Assembly (NCBI RefSeq): GCF_001705435.1
Contig: NZ_MDEN01000048.1
Coordinates: forward strand, 26,193 to 90,192
Length of the DNA: 64,000 nt
Source of the DNA: Pseudomonas graminis
GTDB taxonomy: Bacteria > Pseudomonadota > Gammaproteobacteria > Pseudomonadales > Pseudomonadaceae
Reading direction: 5' to 3'
The notes below the pieces were generated by a model, which made no database searches, was not told where the DNA came from, and saw only the letters and a program-made list of their open reading frames with translations. This document shows positions 1-7,826 of this stretch, in pieces (position 1 is the stretch's first letter; every line of letters begins with the position of its first letter). A program made the translations under genes and the position numbers.

Positions 1-764
1 CCAACACCGGGATCAGCCTGGAAGCGCTGCAACTGGCGGCCAATCAGTGGTCGATCAAGGCGCTGGTGATGACGTCGCGGCTGAGCAACCCGCTGGGCAG
101 CACCATGCCGGAAGAGCGGCAGAAACACCTGCTGCGCCTGGCCTCGGATTTCGACATCCAAATCATCGAGGACGACATCTACGGCGAGCTGATGTACGAG
201 CAGAACAAGACCAAGGCGTTGAAGGCGTTCGACCGGCTGGGCCACGTCATCTACTGCTCCAGCTTCTCCAAGACCCTGTCGCCGGGCGTGCGGATCGGCT
301 GGATGATCGCCGGGAAATACCAAGCGGAAATCCAGCGCCTGCAGACCTTCAGCACCCATTCGGCGTGCAGCGTGACGCAGATGGCGGTGGCGTCCTACCT
401 CGAAAACGGCGGGTATGACCGGCACTTGCGCTTTATCCGTCAGGAGCACCGCAAGAATCTGAGCGCCTTCCAGCTCGCCGTGCAGCAAATGTTCCCCGAA
501 GGCACGCAGATCAGCCGGCCTGCGGGCGGGTTCATCCTGTGGATCAGCCTCCCGGGGCGGGTAAACACTCAGGAGTTGCACGTGCGCGCGCTTGAGCAGG
601 GCATCAGCATCGCGCCGGGCCTGATCTTCAGTAATACCGAGCAGTTCAACCACTGCATTCGCCTGAATTGCGGGCTGCCGTGGAACCGTGAAGCGGAGAG
701 GGCGTTGATAACGGTGGGCATGCTGGCCAAGCAGTTATGCCAGGACGCCGGGCAATCCTGGTGA
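1..764 (+). CDS. MocR-type transcriptional regulator / PLP aminotransferase-like protein, 5'-truncated by the window
   Basis: The reading frame is open from base 3, so the N-terminus lies outside the window. The visible part is the C-terminal half of a fold-type I aminotransferase domain: a DDIYGEL segment, then the SSFSKTLSPGVRIGW motif whose lysine normally binds PLP, and the small domain with GGFILWISLPG and CIRLNCG. In MocR/PdxR regulators this domain follows an N-terminal GntR winged helix and senses a PLP-related or amine ligand. The helix-turn-helix is not visible, so a stand-alone class I/II aminotransferase is the alternative. The C-terminal motifs fit MocR proteins better. Confidence 0.8.
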   Translation, partial: NTGISLEALQLAANQWSIKALVMTSRLSNPLGSTMPEERQKHLLRLASDFDIQIIEDDIYGELMYEQNKTKALKAFDRLGHVIYCSSFSKTLSPGVRIGWMIAGKYQAEIQRLQTFSTHSACSVTQMAVASYLENGGYDRHLRFIRQEHRKNLSAFQLAVQQMFPEGTQISRPAGGFILWISLPGRVNTQELHVRALEQGISIAPGLIFSNTEQFNHCIRLNCGLPWNREAERALITVGMLAKQLCQDAGQSW

Positions 765-877
765 ACTCGTAGGGCCGCCAGCTTTCCATACTATCGAGGG
801 AGGCTGACAGGGAACTTGTCAGCCGCCGTGCAACGGGCCAGCATATGGCCCCTGTCTTACTTACTGCCGTTCAGACT

Positions 878-1585
878 ATGAAATCACTGCGTTGTTTAAG
901 TGTGATGGTGTTGGTGTTGCTGAGCGCCTGTGATGCCGATAAAGCGCCCACCCCGCCGGCGAAAGCTACCGCTTCTGCGCCTGCTGCGGGTGCCGCTGCG
1001 CCGGCCGAAGCTGCTAAAGCAGCGAAGCCAGCGTCAGAGCCTGAGTCCGCGCCTGCGCTGGCGGACAAGCCTGCTGCGGATGCGCCAGCGGTCCATGCGC
1101 TGGCGCCGAACATTCCTGCCGTGCCTGTAGTCGCGTCGGGTAAGGCGTCGGCTGGAGCGCCGCGGGAGGTCACCGATGTCAAGGCTGCGGACGGTAAGTC
1201 CGCTGGCACGAACGCCAAATCTGCCAAGGTCAAAGCGGATAATGCCGAAGTCGCGCGGCGTGCGCCGGTGGCCAGCAAGAGTAAATCGGCGTCTCAAGTG
1301 GTCAAGGAGACCCGCCTGAACAAGGTGCCCCTCGACCTGAGTCTGCCGCCCGAGATGGTTAAGCAACTGACCCCTCCGGCGAATGTGATCTCCTCGGCGT
1401 CAAAGTCCAAAGCCCAGTCAACTGGGGCCAAGCCGCTGCTGCCTAAAATGTTCCCGGATGCGGATGCGGACCCAGACTTCCAGATGCAAGGCCGTCTGCT
1501 GAGCAATGAAATGGATTTGCAGTTGCGTAATGAGGCACGCAAGGACGTCGAAGGCGCTGCTTTGGATTTCACCTTTAAAAAGTGA
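878..1585 (+). CDS. Ala/Pro/Lys-rich predicted lipoprotein, function unknown
   Basis: The start chosen is ATG 878, giving 235 residues; an upstream ATG at 845 would add residues before an obvious signal sequence. The N-terminus MKSLRCLSVMVLVLLSAC is a type II signal peptide with the lipobox LSAC, so a lipid-anchored envelope protein is predicted. Residues about 20-150 are low-complexity Ala, Lys, Pro and Ser, probably a flexible linker. The C-terminal 80 residues are less biased (LPPEMVKQLTPP, FPDADADPDFQMQGRLLSNEMDLQLRN split over this region) and may be the functional part. I recognise no family. No close operon partner: the next gene starts 95 bp downstream. Confidence 0.75.
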   Translation: MKSLRCLSVMVLVLLSACDADKAPTPPAKATASAPAAGAAAPAEAAKAAKPASEPESAPALADKPAADAPAVHALAPNIPAVPVVASGKASAGAPREVTDVKAADGKSAGTNAKSAKVKADNAEVARRAPVASKSKSASQVVKETRLNKVPLDLSLPPEMVKQLTPPANVISSASKSKAQSTGAKPLLPKMFPDADADPDFQMQGRLLSNEMDLQLRNEARKDVEGAALDFTFKK

Positions 1586-1680
1586 TGAGCGCACGGCGCT
1601 GTCGCAGGACCTGATTTTCAAACGTGTGTTTTAGCGCGTAAGATCCTGCCATCGTCCTCACTGCCACACAGGTTCTCTCC

Positions 1681-1938
1681 ATGGAATGCCGTTCAGGCTG
1701 CGGCGCGTGCTGCATCGCGCCGTCCATCACATCACCGATCCCTGGAATGCCCAACGGCAAACCTGCCGGCATGCGCTGCCTGCACCTGTCGGTGGACATG
1801 CTCTGCGCAATCTTCGGGCAGCCGGGAAGGCCGGCGGTATGTGGCCAGTTTGCAGCGGAGCCCGAAGTGTGTGGCAGCGGTCCCGAGGATGCGATCAGGC
1901 TGATTGGCTGGTGGGAAAAGATGACATCGGTGGCGTGA
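1681..1938 (+). CDS. YkgJ family cysteine-cluster protein
   Basis: An 85-residue protein beginning MECRSGCGACCIAPS. The CxxxCxxCC pattern followed by further cysteines (RCLHL, MLCAIF, VCGQF, VCGSG) is the signature of the YkgJ/UPF0153 family, small proteins thought to bind zinc or an iron-sulfur cluster. The biochemical role of the family is not settled. Length is typical for the short members of the family. It stands alone, 45 bp ahead of the START-domain gene, with no visible promoter of its own that I would defend. Confidence 0.85.
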   Translation: MECRSGCGACCIAPSITSPIPGMPNGKPAGMRCLHLSVDMLCAIFGQPGRPAVCGQFAAEPEVCGSGPEDAIRLIGWWEKMTSVA

Positions 1939-1983
1939 ATTGCGGCCGAGGCACGACTGAACTTCAACAATAAGGAACAACAT

Positions 1984-2592
1984 ATGAGTTCGCTGTACCG
2001 CATTGCTTTCGGATTGGGACTGACTGTATGGGTGGCGGCTTCGGCGCAGGCTGAGGAGTGGAAAGTCGCGAAGAACGAGGAGGGGATCAAGGTCTCACTC
2101 AGCGAATTCCCCGGGTCGCAGTACAAGGCCTATCAGGGCGTGACCACCATCAAGGCGAGCATCGGCAAGCTCCGGGCGTTGCAGGAAGACGTGGTCAGCG
2201 CCTGTGCCTGGATTCACGAATGCAAACTGCAGAAGATACTCAAGCATGAGGGCGACAAGACCTGGACCTATTCCCAGTTCAACACGCCCTGGCCGGTCAC
2301 ACCCCGGGATTCGGTGCTGAAGGTCACCACAGTGGAGGGCGCCGATGGCAGCATGACCCGTCAGCTGGAAGGCGACCCCAAGTACATCCCGGAAGAGAAA
2401 GGCTTTGTGCGGGTGGCGCAGGTCGAGGGGTTCTGGAAGTTCGTGCCCAAAGGCGAGAATCTGACCGAGGTCACCTATCAGGTGCACACCGAGCCGGGCG
2501 GCAGCGTGCCGTCCTGGCTGGCGAACAAGTTCGTCGTGGATGCGCCGTTCAACACCCTGAAAGCGCTGAAGGACCGAGCCGAGAAGAACTGA
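1984..2592 (+). CDS. Periplasmic START-domain protein
   Basis: A 202-residue protein with a cleavable signal peptide (hydrophobic run to about residue 23, ending SAQA). The mature part matches the START / polyketide-cyclase-like lipid-binding fold: EEWKVAKNEEGIKV at the start of the domain, TPWPVTPRDSVL in the middle and SVPSWLANKFVVDAPFNTL at the C-terminal helix. START domains bind lipids or other hydrophobic ligands in a deep cavity; the ligand here is unknown. It is followed at once by a strong hairpin terminator that also faces convergent gltA. Confidence 0.85.
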   Translation: MSSLYRIAFGLGLTVWVAASAQAEEWKVAKNEEGIKVSLSEFPGSQYKAYQGVTTIKASIGKLRALQEDVVSACAWIHECKLQKILKHEGDKTWTYSQFNTPWPVTPRDSVLKVTTVEGADGSMTRQLEGDPKYIPEEKGFVRVAQVEGFWKFVPKGENLTEVTYQVHTEPGGSVPSWLANKFVVDAPFNTLKALKDRAEKN

Positions 2593-2624
2593 TCGGCTCG
2601 CTCGCGACGCTAAAGCCACACACT

Positions 2625-2654
2625 AAAAAGGCTGCCCGAGGGCAGCCTTTTTTG
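2625..2654. terminator. Bidirectional rho-independent terminator between the START gene and gltA
   Basis: AAGGCTGCC-CGAG-GGCAGCCTT forms a 9-bp stem, with six T on the plus strand and an A run on the other side, so it can serve both converging genes. gltA stops at 2677, 23 bp beyond it. Confidence 0.85.
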
Positions 2655-2676
2655 CGTCTTGGCGGGTGCTGCCGAG

Positions 2677-3966
2677 TTACTTACGCTCGGCCAGCGGAAC
2701 GATGTCCCGGGACACTTCGCCGGTGTACAGCTGGCGTGGACGGCCGATCTTGTAAGGGCTCGACAGCATTTCCTTCCAGTGAGAGATCCAGCCGACGGTT
2801 CGCGCCAGGGCGAAAATCACGGTGAACATACTGGTCGGGATGCCGATCGCCTTGAGGATGATGCCCGAGTAGAAGTCCACGTTCGGGTACAGCGAGCGTT
2901 CGATGAAGTACGGGTCGGTCAGGGCGATCTCTTCAAGACGCATGGCCAGTTCGAGCTGCGGGTCGTTGGTGATGCCCAGCTCGCGCAGGACTTCGTCGCA
3001 GGTCTGCTTCATCACGGTGGCGCGCGGGTCGCGGTTCTTGTAAACCCGGTGGCCAAAGCCCATCAGCTTGAACGGATCGTTCTTGTCCTTGGCCTTGGCG
3101 ATGTAGGTGTCGATGTTGGACACATCGCCAATCTCATCGAGCATGGTCAGCACGGCTTCGTTGGCGCCGCCGTGGGCAGGGCCCCAGAGCGCGGCAATAC
3201 CGGCTGCGATACAGGCAAACGGGTTGGCGCCCGAAGAGCCTGCCATGCGCACGGTGGACGTCGAGGCGTTCTGTTCGTGGTCGGCGTGAAGGATGAAGAT
3301 CCGGTCCATGGCCTTGGCCAGCGTCGGGCTGATCGGTTTGATCTCGCACGGCGTGTTGAACATCATGTGCAGGAAGTTTTCCGCGTAGCTGAGGTCGTTG
3401 CGCGGGTACATCATGGGTTGACCCATGGAGTACTTGTAAACCATCGCGGCCAGGGTCGGCATCTTGGCGACCAGGCGGATCGCGGAGATTTCCCGGTGCT
3501 GCGGATTATTGATGTCCAGGGAGTCGTGGTAGAACGCCGACAGGGCGCCAACCACACCGCACATGACGGCCATCGGGTGGGCGTCGCGGCGGAAACCGTT
3601 GAAGAAGGTCTTCAGTTGCTCGTGCACCATGGTGTGATTCTTCACGGTGACGACGAATTCGGCTTTTTGCTCGGCGGTTGGCAGCTCGCCGTTAAGCAAC
3701 AGGTAGCAGGTTTCCAGGTAGTCCGATTGCTCGGCCAGCTGTTCGATCGGGTAGCCGCGATGCAGGAGAATGCCGTTGTCACCATCGATATAGGTGATCT
3801 TCGATTCGCATGAGGCGGTGGACATGAAGCCTGGGTCGAATGTGAAGCGTCCGGTGGCAGTCAGGCCGCGTACGTCGATAACATCGGGACCAACGGTGCC
3901 GGTCAGAATGGGCAGCTCGACGGGGGCTGCGCCCTCGATGATCAACTGCGCTTTTTTATCAGCCAT
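2677..3966 (-). CDS. gltA: Citrate synthase (type II, hexameric)
   Basis: Condenses oxaloacetate and acetyl-CoA to citrate, the entry step of the TCA cycle, in the cytoplasm. The 429-residue length is the usual Gram-negative form. The catalytic elements are visible: [10 protein letters not shown] (histidine), [15 protein letters not shown] (histidine and substrate-binding arginines) and VDFYSGI (aspartate). The N-terminal beta domain, found in the NADH-inhibited hexameric enzymes, is present. It is transcribed away from sdhCDAB, a conserved Pseudomonas arrangement. Its promoter is predicted at 4025-4052. Allosteric inhibition by NADH is inferred from the family, not seen. Confidence 0.97.
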   Translation of the reverse strand: MADKKAQLIIEGAAPVELPILTGTVGPDVIDVRGLTATGRFTFDPGFMSTASCESKITYIDGDNGILLHRGYPIEQLAEQSDYLETCYLLLNGELPTAEQKAEFVVTVKNHTMVHEQLKTFFNGFRRDAHPMAVMCGVVGALSAFYHDSLDINNPQHREISAIRLVAKMPTLAAMVYKYSMGQPMMYPRNDLSYAENFLHMMFNTPCEIKPISPTLAKAMDRIFILHADHEQNASTSTVRMAGSSGANPFACIAAGIAALWGPAHGGANEAVLTMLDEIGDVSNIDTYIAKAKDKNDPFKLMGFGHRVYKNRDPRATVMKQTCDEVLRELGITNDPQLELAMRLEEIALTDPYFIERSLYPNVDFYSGIILKAIGIPTSMFTVIFALARTVGWISHWKEMLSSPYKIGRPRQLYTGEVSRDIVPLAERK

Positions 3967-4024
3967 GTGGCCTCCTAATTATGCTTCAAATCATCAGACA
4001 GACCCCCCACGCAGGGCCCGCATC

Positions 4025-4052
4025 ACTATAGTGAGATAAATTCTAAAGTCAA
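4025..4052 (-). promoter_or_regulatory. Predicted sigma-70 promoter of gltA
   Basis: On the minus strand TTGACT is followed after 16 bp by TATAGT. Both hexamers are close to consensus and point at gltA, 59 bp before its start codon. The -10 lies inside the perfect palindrome CACTATAGTG, which could also be an operator. Confidence 0.65.
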
Positions 4053-4166
4053 TTTGCCAAAAGTCTTGTAGCAGAGGGCTTTAAGCCATGGTTTTCGTCG
4101 AAATTACGGGCCATTTACGCCAATTATCGGGCTAAAGCAATCCACCCTTGGGACAGGGTCTGCGCG

Positions 4167-4195
4167 TTGTCATTAGCGGGCTAACTGTCTATACT
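4167..4195 (+). promoter_or_regulatory. Predicted sigma-70 promoter of the sdh-suc run
   Basis: TTGTCA, 17-bp spacer, TATACT on the plus strand. It would give an untranslated leader of about 125 nt before sdhC. The gltA -35 and this -35 are about 115 bp apart, so the two promoters share one regulatory space in the 362-bp gap 3967-4328. I see no other gene in that gap. Confidence 0.6.
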
Positions 4196-4328
4196 CGGCG
4201 TCCGACCGCCAGGGGCTTTCAGGCCTGATTCAACGGGGTTGGTCACTTCCTGGGTAGTGGGTACCTGACCAGTACACTTCCCAACAACTTGCCCTGAGTG
4301 TTAGGGCTCTTCAGTGTGAAAAAAAGCC

Positions 4329-4703
4329 GTGAAAAGCCAACGACCTGTAAACCTAGACCTAAGGACCATCAAACTCCCTATCACTGCTTACACGTCCATC
4401 CTTCACCGTATTTCCGGTGTCATCCTCTTCGTCGGCATTGCCATCATGCTTTATGCATTGGACCTGTCGCTCGACTCCGAGGAAGGCTTCGCGTCGGTGA
4501 AAGCGGGACTGACCAGTCCGCTGGCCAAGTTCGTGATCTGGGCTCTTCTGTCCGCACTGCTTTATCACCTGGTGGCGGGCGTCCGTCATCTGATCATGGA
4601 CACGGGCATCGGCGAGACGCTGGAAGGCGGCAAGCGGGGCTCTCAAATTGTTATCGCCGTGTCTGTGGTGGTGATCGTTCTGGCAGGAGTGTGGATATGG
4701 TAA
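4329..4703 (+). CDS. sdhC: Succinate dehydrogenase cytochrome b556 subunit
   Basis: Membrane anchor of complex II that binds haem b and ubiquinone together with SdhD. The 124-residue product has three hydrophobic helices (about 24-44, 64-85, 103-122) and the motifs SILHRISG (quinone-site Ser/Arg region) and LLYHLVAGVRHL with the haem-ligand histidine. The start is GTG 4329, because an in-frame TGA lies directly upstream at 4317. A run of seven A at 4319-4325 sits between another GTG and this frame: loss of one A would extend the protein by four residues. It overlaps sdhD by 7 bp, so the two are translationally linked. Confidence 0.93.
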   Translation: MKSQRPVNLDLRTIKLPITAYTSILHRISGVILFVGIAIMLYALDLSLDSEEGFASVKAGLTSPLAKFVIWALLSALLYHLVAGVRHLIMDTGIGETLEGGKRGSQIVIAVSVVVIVLAGVWIW

Positions 4704-5065
4704 CCAACGTCACTAACCTTTCTCGTTCGGGCCTGTATGACTGGATGGCGCAACGCGTCTCCGCCGTCGTACTCGCGGCTTATTTCATTTTCCTGATCGG
4801 GTACCTGATCGCGCACCCTGGCCTCGATTTCGCCACGTGGCACGCGCTGTTCTCCCATAACGCAATGCGCATCTTCAGCCTGTTGGCCCTTGTTGCCCTG
4901 GCGGCTCACGCCTGGGTTGGCATGTGGACCATCGCGACCGATTACCTGACGCCGATGGCGCTGGGCAACTCCGCGACAGTGGTGCGTTTCCTTTTTCAGG
5001 CGGTGTGCGGCATTGCGATGTTCGCTTACTTCGTCTGGGGTGTGCAGATTCTTTGGGGTATCTGA
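4697..5065 (+). CDS. sdhD: Succinate dehydrogenase membrane anchor subunit
   Basis: Second membrane subunit of complex II, 122 residues with three transmembrane helices (about 20-40, 57-77, 95-118). Motifs GLYDWMAQRVSAV and AHAWVGMWTIATDYL are typical; the histidine of the second helix lies in the haem/quinone region. ATG 4697 overlaps the end of sdhC and has an AGGAG ribosome site 8 bp upstream inside the sdhC coding sequence. sdhA begins 3 bp after the stop. The order C-D-A-B and the tight spacing indicate one transcript and coupled assembly. Confidence 0.95.
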   Translation: MVTNVTNLSRSGLYDWMAQRVSAVVLAAYFIFLIGYLIAHPGLDFATWHALFSHNAMRIFSLLALVALAAHAWVGMWTIATDYLTPMALGNSATVVRFLFQAVCGIAMFAYFVWGVQILWGI

Positions 5066-5068
5066 TTC

Positions 5069-6841
5069 ATGGCTAACATTAATACGCTTTCATTCGACGC
5101 CATTATCATTGGCGGCGGCGGTGCGGGCATGCGTGCCGCATTGCAGCTGGCTCAGGGCGGCCACAAGACCGCTGTAGTCACCAAGGTTTTCCCGACTCGC
5201 TCCCACACCGTTTCCGCACAGGGTGGCATCACCTGCGCCATCGCTTCGGCTGATCCGAACGATGACTGGCGCTGGCACATGTACGATACCGTCAAGGGCT
5301 CCGACTACATCGGTGACCAGGACGCTATCGAATACATGTGTTCCGTGGGCCCGGAAGCCGTGTTCGAGCTCGAGCACATGGGTCTGCCGTTTTCCCGTAC
5401 CGAGCAGGGCCGCATCTATCAGCGTCCGTTCGGCGGCCAGTCGAAAGACTTCGGCAAGGGCGGTCAGGCTGCACGTACCTGTGCAGCTGCCGACCGTACC
5501 GGTCACGCGCTGCTGCACACCCTGTATCAGGCCAACCTGAAGGCCGGCACTGTATTCCTCAACGAGTACTACGCCGTTGACCTGGTGAAGAACCAGGACG
5601 GCGCGTTCGTCGGCATCATTGCCATCTGCATCGAAACCGGTGAAACCTCCTACATTCGCGCTGACGCGACTGTACTGGCCACTGGCGGTGCTGGCCGTAT
5701 CTACTCCTCCACCACCAACGCCCTGATCAACACCGGCGACGGCGTGGGCATGGCGCTGCGTGCCGGTGTTCCGGTTCAGGACATCGAAATGTGGCAGTTC
5801 CACCCGACCGGCATCGCCGGCGCAGGTGTACTGGTCACAGAAGGCTGCCGTGGTGAAGGCGGTTACCTGATCAACAAGCATGGCGAGCGTTTCATGGAGC
5901 GTTACGCGCCAAACGCCAAGGACCTTGCCGGTCGTGACGTTGTGGCTCGCTCGATGGTTAAAGAGATCATCGCCGGCAACGGTTGCGGTCCCGACGGTGA
6001 CCACGTGATGCTCAAACTCGATCACCTCGGTGAGGAAGTGCTGCACAGCCGTCTGCCAGGGATCATGGAACTGTCCAAGACCTTCGCACACGTCGATCCG
6101 GCCGTTGCGCCAATCCCTGTCGTGCCGACCTGCCACTACATGATGGGCGGCGTTGCCACCAACATTCATGGTCAGGCGATCACCCAGGACGCCGCTGGCG
6201 TCGACACCATCATCCCGGGCCTGTTCGCGGTGGGTGAAGTGGCATGCGTATCGGTTCACGGTGCCAACCGTCTGGGCGGTAACTCGCTGCTCGATCTGGT
6301 GGTGTTCGGCCGTGCTGCCGGTCTGCACCTGGAGCAGGCACTCAACGAAGGCGTCGACTACCGTCGCGCTTCCGAAACCGACATCGACGTTGCGCTGGCT
6401 CGCCTCAATGGTCTGAACTCGCGCACCGATGGCGAAGACGTCGCTACCCTGCGCAAAGAGCTGCAAAGCTGCATGCAGAACTACTTCGGTGTGTTCCGTA
6501 CCGGCGAATACATGCAGAAGGGTATCGCCCAGCTGGCTGACCTGCGCACGCGCATCGCCAACGTCAAGATCAACGACAAGAGCCAGGCATTCAACACAGC
6601 CCGGATCGAAGCGCTGGAGCTGCAGAACCTGCTGGAAGTCGCTGAAGCAACGGCGATCGCCGCAGAGCATCGCAAGGAGTCCCGTGGCGCTCACGCCCGT
6701 GAAGACTTTGAAGATCGCGACGACGAGAACTGGCTGTGTCACACCCTGTACTTCCCGGGTGACAAGCGCGTAGCCAAGCGTGCCGTGAACTTCTCGCCAA
6801 AAACTGTTCCGACTTTTGAGCCTAAGATTCGGACTTATTAA
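5069..6841 (+). CDS. sdhA: Succinate dehydrogenase flavoprotein subunit
   Basis: Oxidises succinate to fumarate and passes electrons to SdhB; peripheral, on the cytoplasmic face. 590 residues, the standard length. The FAD dinucleotide fold is at the N-terminus ([14 protein letters not shown]), followed by [11 protein letters not shown], whose histidine carries the covalent FAD. Substrate-site motifs include [17 protein letters not shown] and the [19 protein letters not shown] stretch. The C-terminus is the usual ...[16 protein letters not shown] region with conserved arginines. It follows sdhD by 3 bp and precedes sdhB by 11 bp. Confidence 0.98.
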   Translation: MANINTLSFDAIIIGGGGAGMRAALQLAQGGHKTAVVTKVFPTRSHTVSAQGGITCAIASADPNDDWRWHMYDTVKGSDYIGDQDAIEYMCSVGPEAVFELEHMGLPFSRTEQGRIYQRPFGGQSKDFGKGGQAARTCAAADRTGHALLHTLYQANLKAGTVFLNEYYAVDLVKNQDGAFVGIIAICIETGETSYIRADATVLATGGAGRIYSSTTNALINTGDGVGMALRAGVPVQDIEMWQFHPTGIAGAGVLVTEGCRGEGGYLINKHGERFMERYAPNAKDLAGRDVVARSMVKEIIAGNGCGPDGDHVMLKLDHLGEEVLHSRLPGIMELSKTFAHVDPAVAPIPVVPTCHYMMGGVATNIHGQAITQDAAGVDTIIPGLFAVGEVACVSVHGANRLGGNSLLDLVVFGRAAGLHLEQALNEGVDYRRASETDIDVALARLNGLNSRTDGEDVATLRKELQSCMQNYFGVFRTGEYMQKGIAQLADLRTRIANVKINDKSQAFNTARIEALELQNLLEVAEATAIAAEHRKESRGAHAREDFEDRDDENWLCHTLYFPGDKRVAKRAVNFSPKTVPTFEPKIRTY

Positions 6842-6852
6842 GGGTGACCGCC

Positions 6853-7557
6853 ATGTTGCAAGTCAGTGTTTATCGCTACAACCCTGATCAGGACGCCGCG
6901 CCGTTCATGCAGGATTTCCAGGTCGACACCGGTGGCAAAGACCTGATGGTCCTGGATGTGCTGGCTCTGATCAAAGAGCAGGACGAGGGCTTCTCGTACC
7001 GTCGCTCGTGCCGCGAAGGCGTGTGCGGCTCCGACGGCATGAACATCAACGGCAAGAACGGCCTGGCCTGCATCACGCCGCTGTCGGCTGTGGTCAAGGG
7101 CAACAAGCTGGTGGTTCGCCCACTGCCTGGCCTGCCGGTCATCCGCGACCTCGCCGTCGACATGAGCATCTTCTACAAGCAGTACGAGAAGGTGAAGCCA
7201 TTCCTGCAGAACGACACGCCGGCTCCGTCCATCGAGCGCCTGCAGAGCCCCGAAGAGCGGGAAAAACTCGACGGCCTGTACGAGTGCATCCTGTGCGCTT
7301 GCTGCTCGACGTCCTGCCCGTCGTTCTGGTGGAACCCCGACAAGTTCCTGGGGCCTGCCGCGATCCTGCAAGCCTATCGTTTCCTGGCTGACAGCCGCGA
7401 CACCCGGACCCAAGAGCGTCTGGCGTCGATGGACGATCCGTTCAGTGTTTTCCGCTGCCGCGGCATCATGAACTGCGTCAACGTTTGCCCGAAAGGCCTG
7501 AACCCAACCAAGGCTATCGGTCACGTGCGCAACATGCTGCTCAAAAGCGGTGTCTGA
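6853..7557 (+). CDS. sdhB: Succinate dehydrogenase iron-sulfur subunit
   Basis: Carries electrons from FAD to quinone through [2Fe-2S], [4Fe-4S] and [3Fe-4S] centres. All ligand groups are visible: SCREGVCGSDGM plus a downstream cysteine (GLACITPL) for [2Fe-2S], CILCACCSTSCPSFW and CRGIMNCVNVCPKG for the other two. ATG 6853 (234 residues, MLQVSVYRYNPD) was chosen over the in-frame GTG 6844, because AGGGTGA lies at proper spacing before 6853 and family members start at this methionine. It ends the sdh genes; a 269-bp gap leads to sucA. Confidence 0.97.
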   Translation: MLQVSVYRYNPDQDAAPFMQDFQVDTGGKDLMVLDVLALIKEQDEGFSYRRSCREGVCGSDGMNINGKNGLACITPLSAVVKGNKLVVRPLPGLPVIRDLAVDMSIFYKQYEKVKPFLQNDTPAPSIERLQSPEEREKLDGLYECILCACCSTSCPSFWWNPDKFLGPAAILQAYRFLADSRDTRTQERLASMDDPFSVFRCRGIMNCVNVCPKGLNPTKAIGHVRNMLLKSGV

Positions 7558-7826
7558 GTTTGCCGCATCTGTAACACCGCAGCACCCGCTACTGCAGCAC
7601 CCGTAAACGCTGCGGCGCAGGCTTCAACCGGCGCCGTAGTTTTAACCTGAGCAGTTGTCGCAGGGCTTCAGCTCTTATTTTGAAGAAATGAAACCAGCAG
7701 GGGCATCCGGGCTGGTACCCGGACTATCTGCGTGATCCCTAGTGACTTGAAGTCGCTGCACATGGACTTTTCAAGTTTGCGCTGGCATCGACGCCGATGG
7801 TGTCCCCTAATCGAGGGTGACCAAGC

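Noticed and set aside
4298..5065. A single 255-codon frame joining a leader to sdhD
   Set aside because: Its first 130 codons are out of frame with sdhC, which has proper membrane-helix character. Only the part from ATG 4697 (sdhD) is real.
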